This document shows, in pieces, positions 51,922-62,168 of a stretch of 64,000 nt of DNA. The stretch lies in NCBI GenBank assembly GCA_002077065.1, contig NAJO01000004.1, forward strand, positions 310,001-374,000. The letters are read 5' to 3'. Origin of the DNA: Cryoendolithus antarcticus (Eukaryota > Ascomycota > Dothideomycetes > Cladosporiales > Cladosporiaceae). The translations under genes were made by a program, and so were the position numbers. A model generated the notes under the pieces. It was not told where the DNA came from, made no database searches, and worked only from the letters and a program-made list of their open reading frames with translations. Each line of letters starts with the position of its first letter. The stretch's first letter is position 1.

Positions 51922-54393
51922 ATGGCGACCGTTCTGCCCCTCCGCGCAAACACGAACTCAACGGGCAGCGCTAGCACCTCTACCTCCCTGCGCCAGTCGA
52001 CCTCCTCCTTTCCCTCGAGCGGCGATCGCTCCACGGCCCAATCTCTACTAACCCGTTCCGCCGACCCCTCAACCCACCGCTCTCAACCCTCCAATGCCTC
52101 GAACAACTCTCACCGCAGCTCCATCTCCAACGGGCCACTCACAATGGCTGCCCACCGCCCTCCCCAACGCCGGGTGCAGAGGCCGATCAAGTCGCGCTAC
52201 CCGGCTGATAGCACCGAGAAGCATGTCGAGTACATCCTCGTTGCGAGTTTTGACATTGATCGTGGGAGTGTGATGGAGCATCAGTATCCTGGTCCTGTGG
52301 GAGGGGATGAGGTTATGCTTGCCGAGTTGATGTTGCCGGATCAGACGCATTTGAGGAGTCAGGATTGGACGATCTTCTTTCTGCATAAAGATGCTGAGGC
52401 TGAGGAGGAAGGGTTGGAGGGGAAGCGGAAGAAGAGGAGGAAACGAGATGAAGGTCAGGCGGACGGTGGGGCGCAAAGAGAGGATGAGGGCGAGGAAGAT
52501 TGGGACAGCGACGACGAGCAAGACAGTATGGATGGTCCGCCACTGGTCTATGTGCTCAATCTGGTCAACACTAAGACGGATCATACGGTCAAGCGAGGGG
52601 CGGTCGTGAAGGCTATGGCGATATGTACGAGGCATAGCTTTCTGCATATCTACAAGCCATTGCTTCTACTCGCACTCGAACAATACTTTGCCCATCCGCA
52701 GGTCGAAACGCTGGCGAACCTTTACAATGCCGTTAACGGCATGGACCTGTCTCTGATGCCGCGACTGAACTTCTACGAGCAGTTCATATTGCAGGCTAGC
52801 GGAGCCAAGGATCTCTTTGTTGAGAAGTTCGAGGCGATCATCGCGCAAAGGGTAGCGGAGAACGGGTCAGAGTCTGGATCACAAGGTTCCATGTCGCCTG
52901 CATTACAACAGCACCCGTCCAGATCTCGCTTTGGGCTACCTCGGGATACGCACGAGTTCGAGTCCGTCGTGCACTACGCACACGTTCCCGTGCCAATCAA
53001 GATACCTGTCGCATTGTCGGCAGAGACTGTAGGCGATTTCAGTCTCATCAAGCTCATCACTACTTTCTCCACGCCTCACAGCACTTCTCCTGTGCCTTTC
53101 ACTCCGACGCATCCTCATCTCACTACGTCTGGACCCAATACCCATCCGATCATTGTGCTGCTCAACGCGCTACTGACACAGAAGAGGGTTATCTTCCTGG
53201 GTCACAATCTGCCCTCGTCAGAAGTCGCTGAAGCTGTGCTAGCTGCCTGTGCTCTCGCATCGGGCGGCATGCTGCAAGGCTTTACAAGGCATGCGTTTCC
53301 GTACACTGATCTGACGAAGATCGATGATCTGCTGAAAGTCCCAGGCTTCATTGCCGGAGTAACTAACCCAGCATTCGGCCACAAGACCGAGTGGTGGGAT
53401 GTGTTGTGCGACATCTCCACCGGTCGCATGCGCATCTCAAACAAGATCGAGACTGGACCGCCAACTGAGGGAGTGACCTACTTCCAGCAGAACCCGATGG
53501 CACCCTCAACAATGAGCGCAAGCGCCGGTATCGTAGCTATCGCAGCAGTAGGCCACAGTCTCTCAGCCGGCCTCGGCGGCAATGCAATCCCCACCGGCTC
53601 ACTGAGCGGCGATCCCACGGGCGATGCCGCATTCATGACTTCAATCCTCACAGCCATCAATGAACGCCACGGCGAGAATGCAATCCGCACGAAGTTCCGC
53701 CTCTGGATCGCGAAATTTACACGACTTGCGTCAGCTTTCGAAGAGTTGGTGTACGGAGCTAGTGCCCTCCTAATCCACGATCCGAGTCTGACGAGCCCGA
53801 AGCCGCCGTTCAGTCCCGATAGCCCGAATCCTGCTTCCATGCCGGCGAATGATCTGCCGCCTGAAGTCCTGGGTCACGGCTACGTATGGCCATCGAACCA
53901 GCACCGCCACGCTGAGCTTGCAGCCAATGCGACGAGAATCGAGGGGTGGCGGAATACGCGCAGCTACTACAACTTTGTACAAGACTTGACAACATACTAC
54001 ACGCACCGGCCCGTCAAAGCTTTGGATCTTCAGCACTTACATGACAAGCTGGCGAAACTTCGCCTCGGCCCCGATGTGAGCGCGAACATCTACCTCGCAA
54101 TCTGCGCGGCTGTGCAGACCGAGCATGAGACCAATCAGCTGCTTGCTACAATCGCTTCAGGGAGTTGGGACGCTAGGCAAGGCAGCGCGGGCATGGGTCA
54201 GGGGTTGTTCTATTTGGCGCTTGGGTTGTTCCATCCAAGAAAGGGTGTGAGAGAGGCTGTGGCGGGGTTGCTGGGCAGAATCCGAGAGCATGAGGCGGGA
54301 CGACATTTCTGGGGCGCATTGGGGAGGTTCGCTAAAGTCGCTTGGGAGAGGGTGGACATGGGCGTGGCGAGAGGTGAGAATGGGGAGGTGTGA
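51922..54393 (+). CDS. AFI1: AFI1/SPA-type DENN-domain protein (Arf3-interacting), 823 aa
   Basis: Yeast Afi1 docks the Arf3 GTPase at the polarised plasma membrane; filamentous-fungal relatives (MesA-like) help maintain hyphal polarity. After a Ser/Thr-rich leader (residues 1-95) comes the start of the DENN module, [20 protein letters not shown], followed by [14 protein letters not shown] and WTIFFLHKD. An acidic/basic low-complexity insert (about 155-200) is followed by [20 protein letters not shown], the typical continuation. The central DENN/SPA region has [20 protein letters not shown] and [21 protein letters not shown]. The C-terminal half includes [20 protein letters not shown]. No introns. 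It lies head-to-tail behind FAB1, another membrane-traffic gene. Confidence 0.9.
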   Translation: MATVLPLRANTNSTGSASTSTSLRQSTSSFPSSGDRSTAQSLLTRSADPSTHRSQPSNASNNSHRSSISNGPLTMAAHRPPQRRVQRPIKSRYPADSTEKHVEYILVASFDIDRGSVMEHQYPGPVGGDEVMLAELMLPDQTHLRSQDWTIFFLHKDAEAEEEGLEGKRKKRRKRDEGQADGGAQREDEGEEDWDSDDEQDSMDGPPLVYVLNLVNTKTDHTVKRGAVVKAMAICTRHSFLHIYKPLLLLALEQYFAHPQVETLANLYNAVNGMDLSLMPRLNFYEQFILQASGAKDLFVEKFEAIIAQRVAENGSESGSQGSMSPALQQHPSRSRFGLPRDTHEFESVVHYAHVPVPIKIPVALSAETVGDFSLIKLITTFSTPHSTSPVPFTPTHPHLTTSGPNTHPIIVLLNALLTQKRVIFLGHNLPSSEVAEAVLAACALASGGMLQGFTRHAFPYTDLTKIDDLLKVPGFIAGVTNPAFGHKTEWWDVLCDISTGRMRISNKIETGPPTEGVTYFQQNPMAPSTMSASAGIVAIAAVGHSLSAGLGGNAIPTGSLSGDPTGDAAFMTSILTAINERHGENAIRTKFRLWIAKFTRLASAFEELVYGASALLIHDPSLTSPKPPFSPDSPNPASMPANDLPPEVLGHGYVWPSNQHRHAELAANATRIEGWRNTRSYYNFVQDLTTYYTHRPVKALDLQHLHDKLAKLRLGPDVSANIYLAICAAVQTEHETNQLLATIASGSWDARQGSAGMGQGLFYLALGLFHPRKGVREAVAGLLGRIREHEAGRHFWGALGRFAKVAWERVDMGVARGENGEV

Positions 54394-54631
54394 GGCCAGG
54401 ACGCATTCGGATCATCTCGCGTGTGACTCGAAGCTGAGTCATGCGAGGACGGATGTTGACCATCACAAGGCTGATAATTTGGCGGCCTCAGCAACCTTGA
54501 GCTTGCGCAGTGGACCCACTAATACTCAGATATTTGCCTGCGCCGACATCACTTCGAGCGCATGTGATTGCTTATTTCACTCAGAAGTGCAGCTCACTTT
54601 CGCGAAGCCTCACATCAACACTTCGAACGAT

Positions 54632-55102
54632 ATGGCGAAATCCAAGGGCAAGAGTAAGGCTGACAAGGCCGACAAGTCCTCTACCACCCCTACCGCGAGC
54701 CCGAAGTCCTATAGCACACTAGCCGACCTCCGAGCAGACCGCGACATCTGGTACAAGGTCCTCGTCCTCATCTACGATCTCCGCAATATCAAGAATGACA
54801 AAGCTTCCGAAAACCGCACACTCCAAACTATCGATCCGCTCTACATCAGCACGCCGTACTTCACGTCTGAAGAAGCCGCTGCTGTGAAAGCTGTGAAGGT
54901 CGACAACGAGAACACGCTGGAGCATGCTATCACGAAGGCGATGGAGAACTTTTTCGAGAAGCGCAAAGCGAGCGGCGATGCGAGACCTTGTGGACCGCAT
55001 GATATGGTACCCGTGTATTTGGAGTGTTTTGGAGTTGAGAAGGGGGAGATCGAGGAGGAGAAGCTTGTGTCTAGGGTCAGAAGGTCGCGGCCGGGGGCTT
55101 GA
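54632..55102 (+). CDS. Small lysine-rich protein of unknown function, 156 aa
   Basis: The first 35 residues are Lys/Ser/Asp/Thr-rich (MAKSKGKSKADKADKSS). A compact, mixed helical domain follows (about 38-145), beginning with ADLRADRDIWYKVLVLIYDL and containing NTLEHAITKAMENFFEKR. The tail is basic. The frame is open upstream to 54290, where it overlaps the 3' end of the AFI1-like gene in another phase, but 54632 is the first ATG giving protein-like text. No family is recognised. The basic head could bind nucleic acid or direct nuclear import, which is inference only. Confidence 0.65.
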   Translation: MAKSKGKSKADKADKSSTTPTASPKSYSTLADLRADRDIWYKVLVLIYDLRNIKNDKASENRTLQTIDPLYISTPYFTSEEAAAVKAVKVDNENTLEHAITKAMENFFEKRKASGDARPCGPHDMVPVYLECFGVEKGEIEEEKLVSRVRRSRPGA

Positions 55103-55669
55103 AGAATGAATTCGGCGGGTAGGGGACAAAACCGATGCTGTCCAGGCTACTCGATAGTCGTCGAGACGATAAGCCAAGGCCATGGGAGATCTCACATCCC
55201 TTGCGGCTTGACCCTTACCATCTCAATGGAGCTGAGATATGATCGCCGCGTAAAAAGGAACGTCGTATGGGAGAAGAGAACGGCCCGACAATGAGGTGCC
55301 CGCGGTTCGAATGCTGGATGGCGAGAGTCGAATTGCTATGACAGATGTCGGGTCATATTGGGACCACGTGGAGAGCTGATGTATATGAGGGAAGTTTTGC
55401 CACGGAAATCCTTTGTGTACACAAAGGGGTGGTGGATGCAGGATTGTGTTTTGACTCTCCAGCGGCGATCAGTGATTAGCAGCACTTCAAGCGCCAAAAT
55501 CCGGTACAGCTTGTCGATCGTGGGTGTCCGGTATGTATCTGGTCAAATCCACCCTATTGCGGCAAAGGCATTATCGCACCAGCTCCTACGCTGCTCGATC
55601 AGGCCGACACAAGTCATCAACCCTCAATCATTAGTCATTAATCATAGTCCAGTAAGCCAACACTTTCGA
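55103..55669. other. Intergenic region
   Basis: About 570 bp between the convergent small gene and HET-domain gene. The 129-codon frame at 55358-55747 overlaps the HET 3' end and has no protein features. Confidence 0.5.
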
Positions 55670-57919
55670 TCATGCAATATCAACGGTCTCGAGCCGCACT
55701 GCACCCTCGTTCAACAAGTCAATCATAGATCCCTGAAAAATGTCTGACGGCCTGCCATTGAGCCGAAGCATGGCATGGCCTACAATGCGCTGCTCTTGAT
55801 CTAGGCCACGCGCCTTACCAAGCACGAATGGCTCGTCGGCACCAAGGAGCACCCATACCTCGTCGCCTGTTTTTGCGGGGCTACACGTGATTATACGCAG
55901 ATCGGACCCTGTTGCACTGAAGGAAAGCGCGATGCTTGTCCCCGATTCTCCTGACGGCGTACCCAGCGTTGCTACGCGGATGCCGGCAGCCCGTAGAATT
56001 CTGTCAGCGTGGCCCTGGCTGTTGGGATGGAACGAGACCTGAGGCTCCCGGTCTCGTGTGGCCTGACATGGTCGTGGGTTGCTCTCCGTCGCCGTCGGAA
56101 ACGCGATCTCTCGTAGAAAGTGCTTGTAGTCTGACTCGTGGTGTTGAGGACGAGACCAGTTGGGAACCCAGGTGGGCAGATCGTTGTACGCGGATGATGC
56201 ACCACTCTCATCTCTGCCGATGGCGAGAAGGTCTAATCTTTTCTCCACCGTGATGATACCCATAGCAGCCTTAGTCAAGACTTCCTTCGCTGTCACGGTA
56301 CTGCGATAGTCCGCAACGAGCCCGTATGCCGGGTTTGCTAAGCCCAGAAAGGCGTACACTTGGTCTCGTGGATCCGCACTCTTGCATTTTCCAGCATGTC
56401 CCATGAGTCTGGAAAGAGGATAATTGGCCTGATTGTGCTGGTCTCTGTCAACTCGACTCTGCAGTACGAATGTAGCGAGGTCCCACTGCAATCGCGCCTT
56501 GCGATGAGTCTCAGCCTGATCTGCCATGACGCGGAGCCGCTGCTTGTCCCGCGCTGCCTTGGGGCATGCTCTGCGCTCTTCTGCGAAGAAGTTGCGAAAA
56601 TCAGATAAAATCTTCGAGTTCTGATACTGGAGCTTCATTGCGCTTAAGATTGCTGCACACGCATACTGATATGCAGGGAGACGGTGCACGCAATGCTGGA
56701 GAAGTTGGTGCAAGTCCTCGGGCGGCACAGACATCTCCGCAATAAGGAATGTCACTTGTCTGGCAAACATGTACTCCTGGTAAACCCATGCTCGGTTCCA
56801 CCACGCGCTCTTGACGATTGTGTGAATGTTGCTCCATGCAGTAATCGGATTCTCGTTCTGGCCTCGGGGGGTGGACAGCGCAACGGGACCTTCGGTCAAT
56901 AAGGCTTGGTCGATCTGCTCGCGATGCCAGTCACGGAAGTCTTGCCACTGATCCCAGTGACGCCGATCGCTGGAGCCTCCCTTCAAAGCTTGATCCAGTG
57001 GCAGCCATACGAAAACGTGCTCCGCGTGTTCATAGATCTTACCCATGAACGCGACCTGCTGGTTCTTCTCTTCGGCACCGCCGTCTTGATCAATGCAAAC
57101 CTGGTCGGTCCACAAATACACTTCTTGACCTCTCGCACAACCATTTCTCTGGTGGCAAATCACCGCATTCATGGCTTTCCACAAATTGCGTGACACTTGG
57201 TGAGATACGCCATTGATTGCAACCTGAACGGGTCCATTCGAGCCGCCCCAAGGATATGAGAGAGCAACATACCGTGGTCGACTGCGAAGGGAAACATTCT
57301 GCACAAGCTGGTGATCTGCATTGCGCAACGCAAGATCTAGTCGAAGAAGCCGAATCTCATCGTTCGCATGATCAAGAGGTCGGTATTGCAAAGTACCCGG
57401 TGTTTCAATGCCGAACATTGCTTGTCGGTCGCGATCTCGACTCCGCGGGCGCGCACTACTTGCAGTATAGACTGACAGCTCGTTGGAGCCACTGCAGTCC
57501 AAGCTAAGCCTTGCAGACCTGTCATTGCGCCGAGCAGAGGACTGTAAGGGGGGCAATGCAGTGTGGCGCCGCTGTGTTCGTGGACGCATCTCTGGATAGT
57601 CGTCGCATTGGGTGCGAGCTGTTGCTGTCCACATCGATCGCTCATGCGATGATGCGCGTGGCGAGCACCGGCCATTGCGTTGCCGGCGCCGAGAGGGTGA
57701 GTCGAGATCTGTATCACTCGGTACACCGCGCAAAGGCCTTGGGTGCCTTGTTTGTAAAGGCCGTCGCTCGCTTTCGGCACGCAGGTGCCATGCGCACAAT
57801 GGTGGCAATGACGGTGACCGAGCCCTGCTATTGCGTCTCTCACGAGTCCCACGTCGCGTCAGTCGCTCCAACGATGAACACGGCGCAGGATGGCCCCAGT
57901 TATCCCGGTCCTGGACCAT
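55670..57919 (-). CDS. HET-domain (heterokaryon incompatibility) protein, 749 aa
   Basis: HET-domain proteins mediate non-self recognition and regulated cell death after hyphal fusion. The domain begins near residue 175 with LQYRPLDHANDEIRLLRLDL and continues with RYVALSYPWGG, the diagnostic first block. Next come VSRNLWKAMNAVI, then LWTDQVCIDQ and EKNQQVAFMGKIYEHAEHVF, then the downstream WWNRAWVYQE and DPRDQVYAFLGLA blocks. The C-terminal ~180 residues form the usual variable beta-rich region. Residues 1-165 are Arg/Ser-rich. Starts at 58048 (upstream) and 57418 (directly before the HET domain, giving 582 aa) are alternatives; 57919 is kept because the Arg-rich stretch looks protein-like. 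A single-exon gene next to hairpin and transposon sequence fits the accessory, fast-evolving nature of HET loci. Confidence 0.9.
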   Translation of the reverse strand: MVQDRDNWGHPAPCSSLERLTRRGTRERRNSRARSPSLPPLCAWHLRAESERRPLQTRHPRPLRGVPSDTDLDSPSRRRQRNGRCSPRASSHERSMWTATARTQCDDYPEMRPRTQRRHTALPPLQSSARRNDRSARLSLDCSGSNELSVYTASSARPRSRDRDRQAMFGIETPGTLQYRPLDHANDEIRLLRLDLALRNADHQLVQNVSLRSRPRYVALSYPWGGSNGPVQVAINGVSHQVSRNLWKAMNAVICHQRNGCARGQEVYLWTDQVCIDQDGGAEEKNQQVAFMGKIYEHAEHVFVWLPLDQALKGGSSDRRHWDQWQDFRDWHREQIDQALLTEGPVALSTPRGQNENPITAWSNIHTIVKSAWWNRAWVYQEYMFARQVTFLIAEMSVPPEDLHQLLQHCVHRLPAYQYACAAILSAMKLQYQNSKILSDFRNFFAEERRACPKAARDKQRLRVMADQAETHRKARLQWDLATFVLQSRVDRDQHNQANYPLSRLMGHAGKCKSADPRDQVYAFLGLANPAYGLVADYRSTVTAKEVLTKAAMGIITVEKRLDLLAIGRDESGASSAYNDLPTWVPNWSRPQHHESDYKHFLREIAFPTATESNPRPCQATRDREPQVSFHPNSQGHADRILRAAGIRVATLGTPSGESGTSIALSFSATGSDLRIITCSPAKTGDEVWVLLGADEPFVLGKARGLDQEQRIVGHAMLRLNGRPSDIFQGSMIDLLNEGAVRLETVDIA

Positions 57920-59309
57920 GCCGCATTTATCCGTGTGAGAGTAAGCGTGGTATGGCAACGGTGACTGGGATTGCAGAAAGCAATGTCTTGGGAGAGAACA
58001 AAATACCTTGGTTACTAGTGGGTGAGCTGTTTGCAAGCGTACGCACACAGCCTCATTGACCGCCCGGGCAAGGCGACCTGCGCCATCAGTCTATTGGCTT
58101 GCGCGCAGACGATGTTACATGAAGATCGACCAAAGGACGCTGTCTGCGTTGGCAAGCCTCTGGCGCGCGGCACGGCGCGTGCCGCGCGCCAGCTTGCCAA
58201 TGAACACTGTAGAACGACTTGCGTTTGTCCATACTGTAAGCTATCACTGGTGCAAGTACTCTGTTGCCGGAGAACGAACAAGTACTAGCCAGAGAGGGAT
58301 CCTAGCCGGCAAAGATGCGCCTATGAGGTATGAATATGTGCCGTGGTCAGCTGACAATCGTTTGCTTCGATTTGACGGTCAGTCCTGGCAGCCGTGCTCA
58401 AGCAACACGATGATCTGGCTCACACGCCATGCTCGAGGATTCGGTCGAGCTTTCACATTGCCTTACTCTTCCCAGCCTAGGAAGGTGCTGCGGGTATTGT
58501 TCTCAATTCCGACCGAAGGTGCGACTTCACAATCGTACCGCCAGTCGCAGGAATTACTCACTTGATGATTAATAGTCGAACGAGACAGCTGCCATTCGCT
58601 GCACGTATGCAAGATTTGTGATCCGCCATCTCTAAATTCGTAACGCGCGTGCTATCCACACGTCTCGTGGACGTGGGAGAATCGTGGCATTTTAGCTGAC
58701 GGCAGGCGCAATACCATGGGTTCTTTGGCGGACCTTCCGGAGAGACCTCACTTCTTCTTTCTTTCGTCTGCATACACGGTGACACGTTGCACAAGATGTG
58801 GTCGTGTGTAATGCACTAGCATACATCGCAGGGACGAATGACTGCACCTTGCAAGAGCAAAGCGCCCACGAGCGCGCATCAAGTCCGCACGTCTTGGTAA
58901 TCTTAGACACTACGAGTGCATCGTGCGGAAGCACGCGGAAGCGTAGCGAACGGAAGGGGGCCAAATCGCGGCTTCCGGGGCACCATCGGGTAGGTTGCAG
59001 TTCATTGGACATCGACTTTTCTAATGCTTCATGCTTGATCCGAGTTCACGGGCAAGCGTGAACTATCTCGCGACTTCAAGTCAGATTTCGGTATGGTGGT
59101 GCGCAGGATGTCGCGCTGTAGGATCGTCGGGTATAGATCGCGCTGGCATCATCGTCGTCAGGCGAAGGCCGAATCCCCGTTCCCTATTCCCATTGCCTGA
59201 TATATATGAGGGTCGAGGTATGTCATTTGCAAGCTCCGAAAGCAATCACTAAGTAATTTCATACTCCATCTGACCTTTTGCGACCCAATTAAACTACGAG
59301 ACACCAATC
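57920..59309. other. Intergenic region with a strong hairpin
   Basis: About 1.4 kb. Several frames of 60-180 codons on both strands have no domains and mostly reflect HET-gene antisense or the hairpin at 58149-58200. The end is the promoter of the metallo-beta-lactamase-like gene, with a TATATATGAG stretch near 59200. Confidence 0.45.
58149..58200. repeat. 52-nt GC-rich near-perfect inverted repeat (hairpin)
   Basis: The arms are TTGGCAAG plus CTGGCGCGCGGCAC on the left and their exact reverse complement on the right. They are separated by a five-base centre (GGCGC), and the left arm carries three extra bases (CCT) between its two parts. The stem of 22 paired bases would be very stable. It resembles a MITE core or a recombination scar more than a Pol II terminator. 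It lies about 230 bp upstream of the HET gene start. Confidence 0.85.
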
Positions 59310-60395
59310 ATGCCCGGGAGCGAGAATCTGCGCATTTGCATCACCTGCGGGACACAGTTCGATGTCAGCATCGAAGATCCGCTGAAGGAATGCAGAATGT
59401 GCTTGGTGAGTTGTCGTTCGCAACGGCATATGAACTGCATTAATACGTCCTTAGGATCCAAGGCAATTCGTTCCCCCTTCTGGCCATTCCTTCACCTCCC
59501 TTGCCCAAATGCGAGGCACCTACGAGAATCAGATCCAACAGGACGACATCGAGAAGCGTATGTGGTCTATCTGGACCGAGCCAAATTTTGCTATTGGCGA
59601 GCGAGCGGTTTTCCTGGAGACCCCGGAGGGCAACGTTCTCTGGGATTGCGTTGCAAACCTGGATCAAAAGACTGTCGACTTTATCAAAAGAAAGGGCGGC
59701 CTGAAGGCTATGGTCGTATCTCATCCGCACTTTTGGACCTCTCACCTCGATTGGGCTCAAGAATTTGACTGTCCATTGTACCTAGCTGCAGATGAAGCGG
59801 AATGGCTATGCAGGGAAGACAAGGAACATCGTATCAGATGGATCGAAGACATTACGCAAGTCATCGTACCAGGGGTGACTGCGATCAAGTTAGGAGGGCA
59901 TTTTCCTGGCAGCATGGTTCTTCCTTGGGACGGCAAGATCTCCACTGCTGATACCATTGCTGTGACTCTGGTAAGAAGCTTGTCTATTGCGCTTCTCGGC
60001 GATTGTGCTGACATTACCTTTAGTCTGGACTCAATCGTGAGCTGCGGCCGCCAGGTGCCAACTCTTTCGCCTTCATGTGGGCGTATCCTAACTTCATCCC
60101 GCTTTCGCCATCCGTTCTGCAAGTCATGTGGGAACGCCTAGAACCGTTCGAGTTCTCTGCTGTTCACAGTCTTTTTGTTGGCAGAGACGTTCGGGATGCT
60201 CTCATCAAGGGGGAGGTGCTTGACGACATGAAGCTAGCCGCAACGTTCGCAGGCTACAAGAATGAGGATCACTCAATCTTCAAGCTCAAGTGGGACGACA
60301 GCAAAGCGAAGGCTGCCGCTAAGTCCGCGCCCGTGGTGCCTAGCTCGTCCATTGCTAAGCCGCCGGCGCAGGCACACCTCGAGAGAGGGTTTTGA
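59310..60395 (+). CDS. Metallo-beta-lactamase-like fold protein with N-terminal zinc-ribbon-like region, 327 aa
   Basis: Exons are 59310-59405, 59455-59970 and 60024-60395, with introns of 49 and 53 nt (GTGAGT...CCTTAG; GTAAGA, GCTGAC branch, TTTAG). The N-terminus has two Cys pairs (CITC and CRMC) followed by DPRQFVPPSGHSFTSL, a small zinc-ribbon-like head. The rest follows the metallo-beta-lactamase layout: GERAVFLETPEGNVLWD, then SHPHFWTSH in place of the classic HxHxDH metal motif, then LGGHFPGSMVLPWD (the GHxPGS block) and STADTIAV, where the usual GD reads AD. Such proteins are hydrolases or inactive relatives; the substrate here is unknown. The C-terminal ~35 residues are Lys/Ala/Pro-rich. 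The changed metal motif makes classical hydrolase activity uncertain. Confidence 0.82.
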
Positions 60396-60508
60396 TGAGA
60401 GACTGTACATCTCGCTTAGCTAGATCCTTGAATGTAACCGAATCTTACGCCATGCCTGCTATCACGATGTCGCCGAGATCCTGCACGTCTTCGTGAGGTC
60501 CTGCGCTG

Positions 60509-60733
60509 TTGCTGCGAGATCTGCTCGAATCCTCTCGATTGGGTTCACTCGCGCTTGCTCTGTACTGGCTTGAGAAGCGTGCTTGCTGGCCTCACCTTGT
60601 ACGCTTGGTACTGAATACGTACTCAACACCTGCAACGTCGGATGGCCCAGAGCGTGTCTTCAGTCAGGCCGGTGCCCTTGTGGATCCTCGCAGGCGGACA
60701 ATCCACGCAGGTGCCATACAGCAGCCGCTGTGA
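60509..60733 (+). mobile_element. Degenerate C-terminal fragment of a hAT-family transposase
   Basis: The reading ALYWLEKRACWPHLVRLV followed by YSTPATSDGPERVFSQAG and LVDPRRRTIHAGAIQQ matches the hAT C-terminal dimerisation region (W..L.R.AL..Y..PATS..ERVFS.AG.....RR). The preceding conserved NPLDW is found in a different frame at 60528-60542, so there is at least one frameshift before the block. The reading stops right after IQQ, where intact elements continue. No N-terminal DDE parts, BED finger or terminal repeats were seen nearby, so this is a dead scrap. Confidence 0.8.
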
Positions 60734-61048
60734 GCCTGTGCCAACGCTCATGGCGATGACGAGGTCTATTCACATGTGACATACCGCAGGTCACTCTTTG
60801 ACAGCAGCCAGTGCATCGAGGACAGCGAGAGCGTTGCATATGAGACCATGGCGATGGATATCGACAATTGATCCACTTCTCCACAGTCCATTATGCTAAG
60901 ACCCTCAATCAAACAAGGCAAGTCAAGTCAACCAACTCCTTCACTTTGACCTTACAAGGCAAAATCAGGTCCTCACTCCGCCAAGCAAATCGAGAACCGC
61001 CTCCTTATCTTATTTGCCTTGCTTCCGACCGCCTCTGTACAGCCCGTA
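60734..61048. other. Intergenic region
   Basis: About 315 bp between the hAT remnant and the oxidoreductase 3' end. No gene or recognisable element. Confidence 0.5.
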
Positions 61049-62168
61049 TCACGGGTGAACGATGACCTGTCTTCCGCGCGTTCCATTCATATAATGATCC
61101 AACGCAGCATTGATTTCATTGACCTTCTCCAATCCTTCGATGACTCGAAATGTAGTCGGCAGGATCTTGCCTTCCTGAAGCCACTCAGGCAGATGTTGCC
61201 AGAATTCCACTGCTTGTGGTCCGAACGGGACGGCCAAGTCTTCAATGAACCGAACATCAGCCATGGGAGTCTCCCGCTGGAACCTGACCGCCTGTTCATC
61301 TATGATTGGGTGCAGTGTTCGGACGTGACTCGCGCCGTCTCTTGCGAGTAGTGCAATGGCGAGCGAAAAGTCATCGTTGAAACAATCCAAGATGTGCGTG
61401 GCACCTTCTCCCCCAGAGACAGCGCGAATCTTGGCTACAATGTCCTCCAGTGATGTATGACGGTCGAAGAAATGCGTCGCACCCATCTGAAGCAGTTCAT
61501 CTTCATTCGAACTGCTCGCCACCGTAATAATTTTGCCCACACCTGCTAAACTGGCCATCTGGACTGCAAACTTGCCCACATTGGAGCCAGCAGCAACGAT
61601 AACCAGTGATTGAGCCTTAGCATCGAACGACTTCGTGCTTGATGACTTCGCGCCTGCCGAGAACGGTGCGGGCCAGCCAAATCCTGAACTGGTGAACAGC
61701 GAGACCCAAGCGGTGACGACGTTTATGGGAAGTGAAGCAACTTGATCATCAGTGAACCCGTCTGGCGTCTTCGCAATGGCGTTGTCTCTGAGCAGGGCAT
61801 ACTGCTGTAGTCCGGCACGATCGGGAGTGGGTTCGTCAGCGGCTGAAAGACCGAAGACTCGTTCACCGGGTCGAACGAGTGAGACGCCAGGGCCAACTTT
61901 CTCAACCACACCAGCAATGTTGTTTCCGACCACGAAGGGCAATTTGTTCCCAAATTCGAACATACCCCAGTCCCGCCCGTAAGCATCATGTGGTAGAACT
62001 AGACACGTTGGCCGCGACCAAGTTCGCTGGAATTGGAGGGATCATACTCATTGTCGCTGTGATCTTCACCAAAACTTCGCCATTGCCGGGTACTGGGATT
62101 GGTCTTTCTCCTAGGTCCATTGGTTGTCCGACCCGGCGGACGAGAACTGCTTTCTGTGTGGTCGACAT
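61049..62168 (-). CDS. MDR-superfamily (zinc-independent alcohol dehydrogenase-like) oxidoreductase, 356 aa
   Basis: Exon 1 is 62048-62168 and exon 2 is 61049-61998; the 49-nt intron (GTATGA...TCTAG) joins VLVKITATM to LPHDAYGRDWGMFEFG. The protein has the GroES-like catalytic domain (VGNNIAGVVEKVGPGV, PGERVFGL), then a Rossmann NADPH-binding domain with the glycine motif in VIVAAGSNVGKFAVQMASLAGV. A typical C-terminus follows (LEKVNEINAALDHYMNGTRGRQVIV). The structural-zinc Cys cluster and the catalytic-zinc Cys/His set of true alcohol dehydrogenases are absent, placing it with quinone-oxidoreductase/trans-enoyl-reductase/CipB-like proteins that use NADPH. Its substrate cannot be told. Upstream in-frame codons to 62345 are treated as leader because MSTTQKAVLVRR starts the family pattern. 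Confidence 0.88.

Noticed and set aside
58022..58565. Overlapping frames of 88-169 codons on both strands around the hairpin
   Set aside because: Their similarity to one another comes from the inverted repeat; no protein features.
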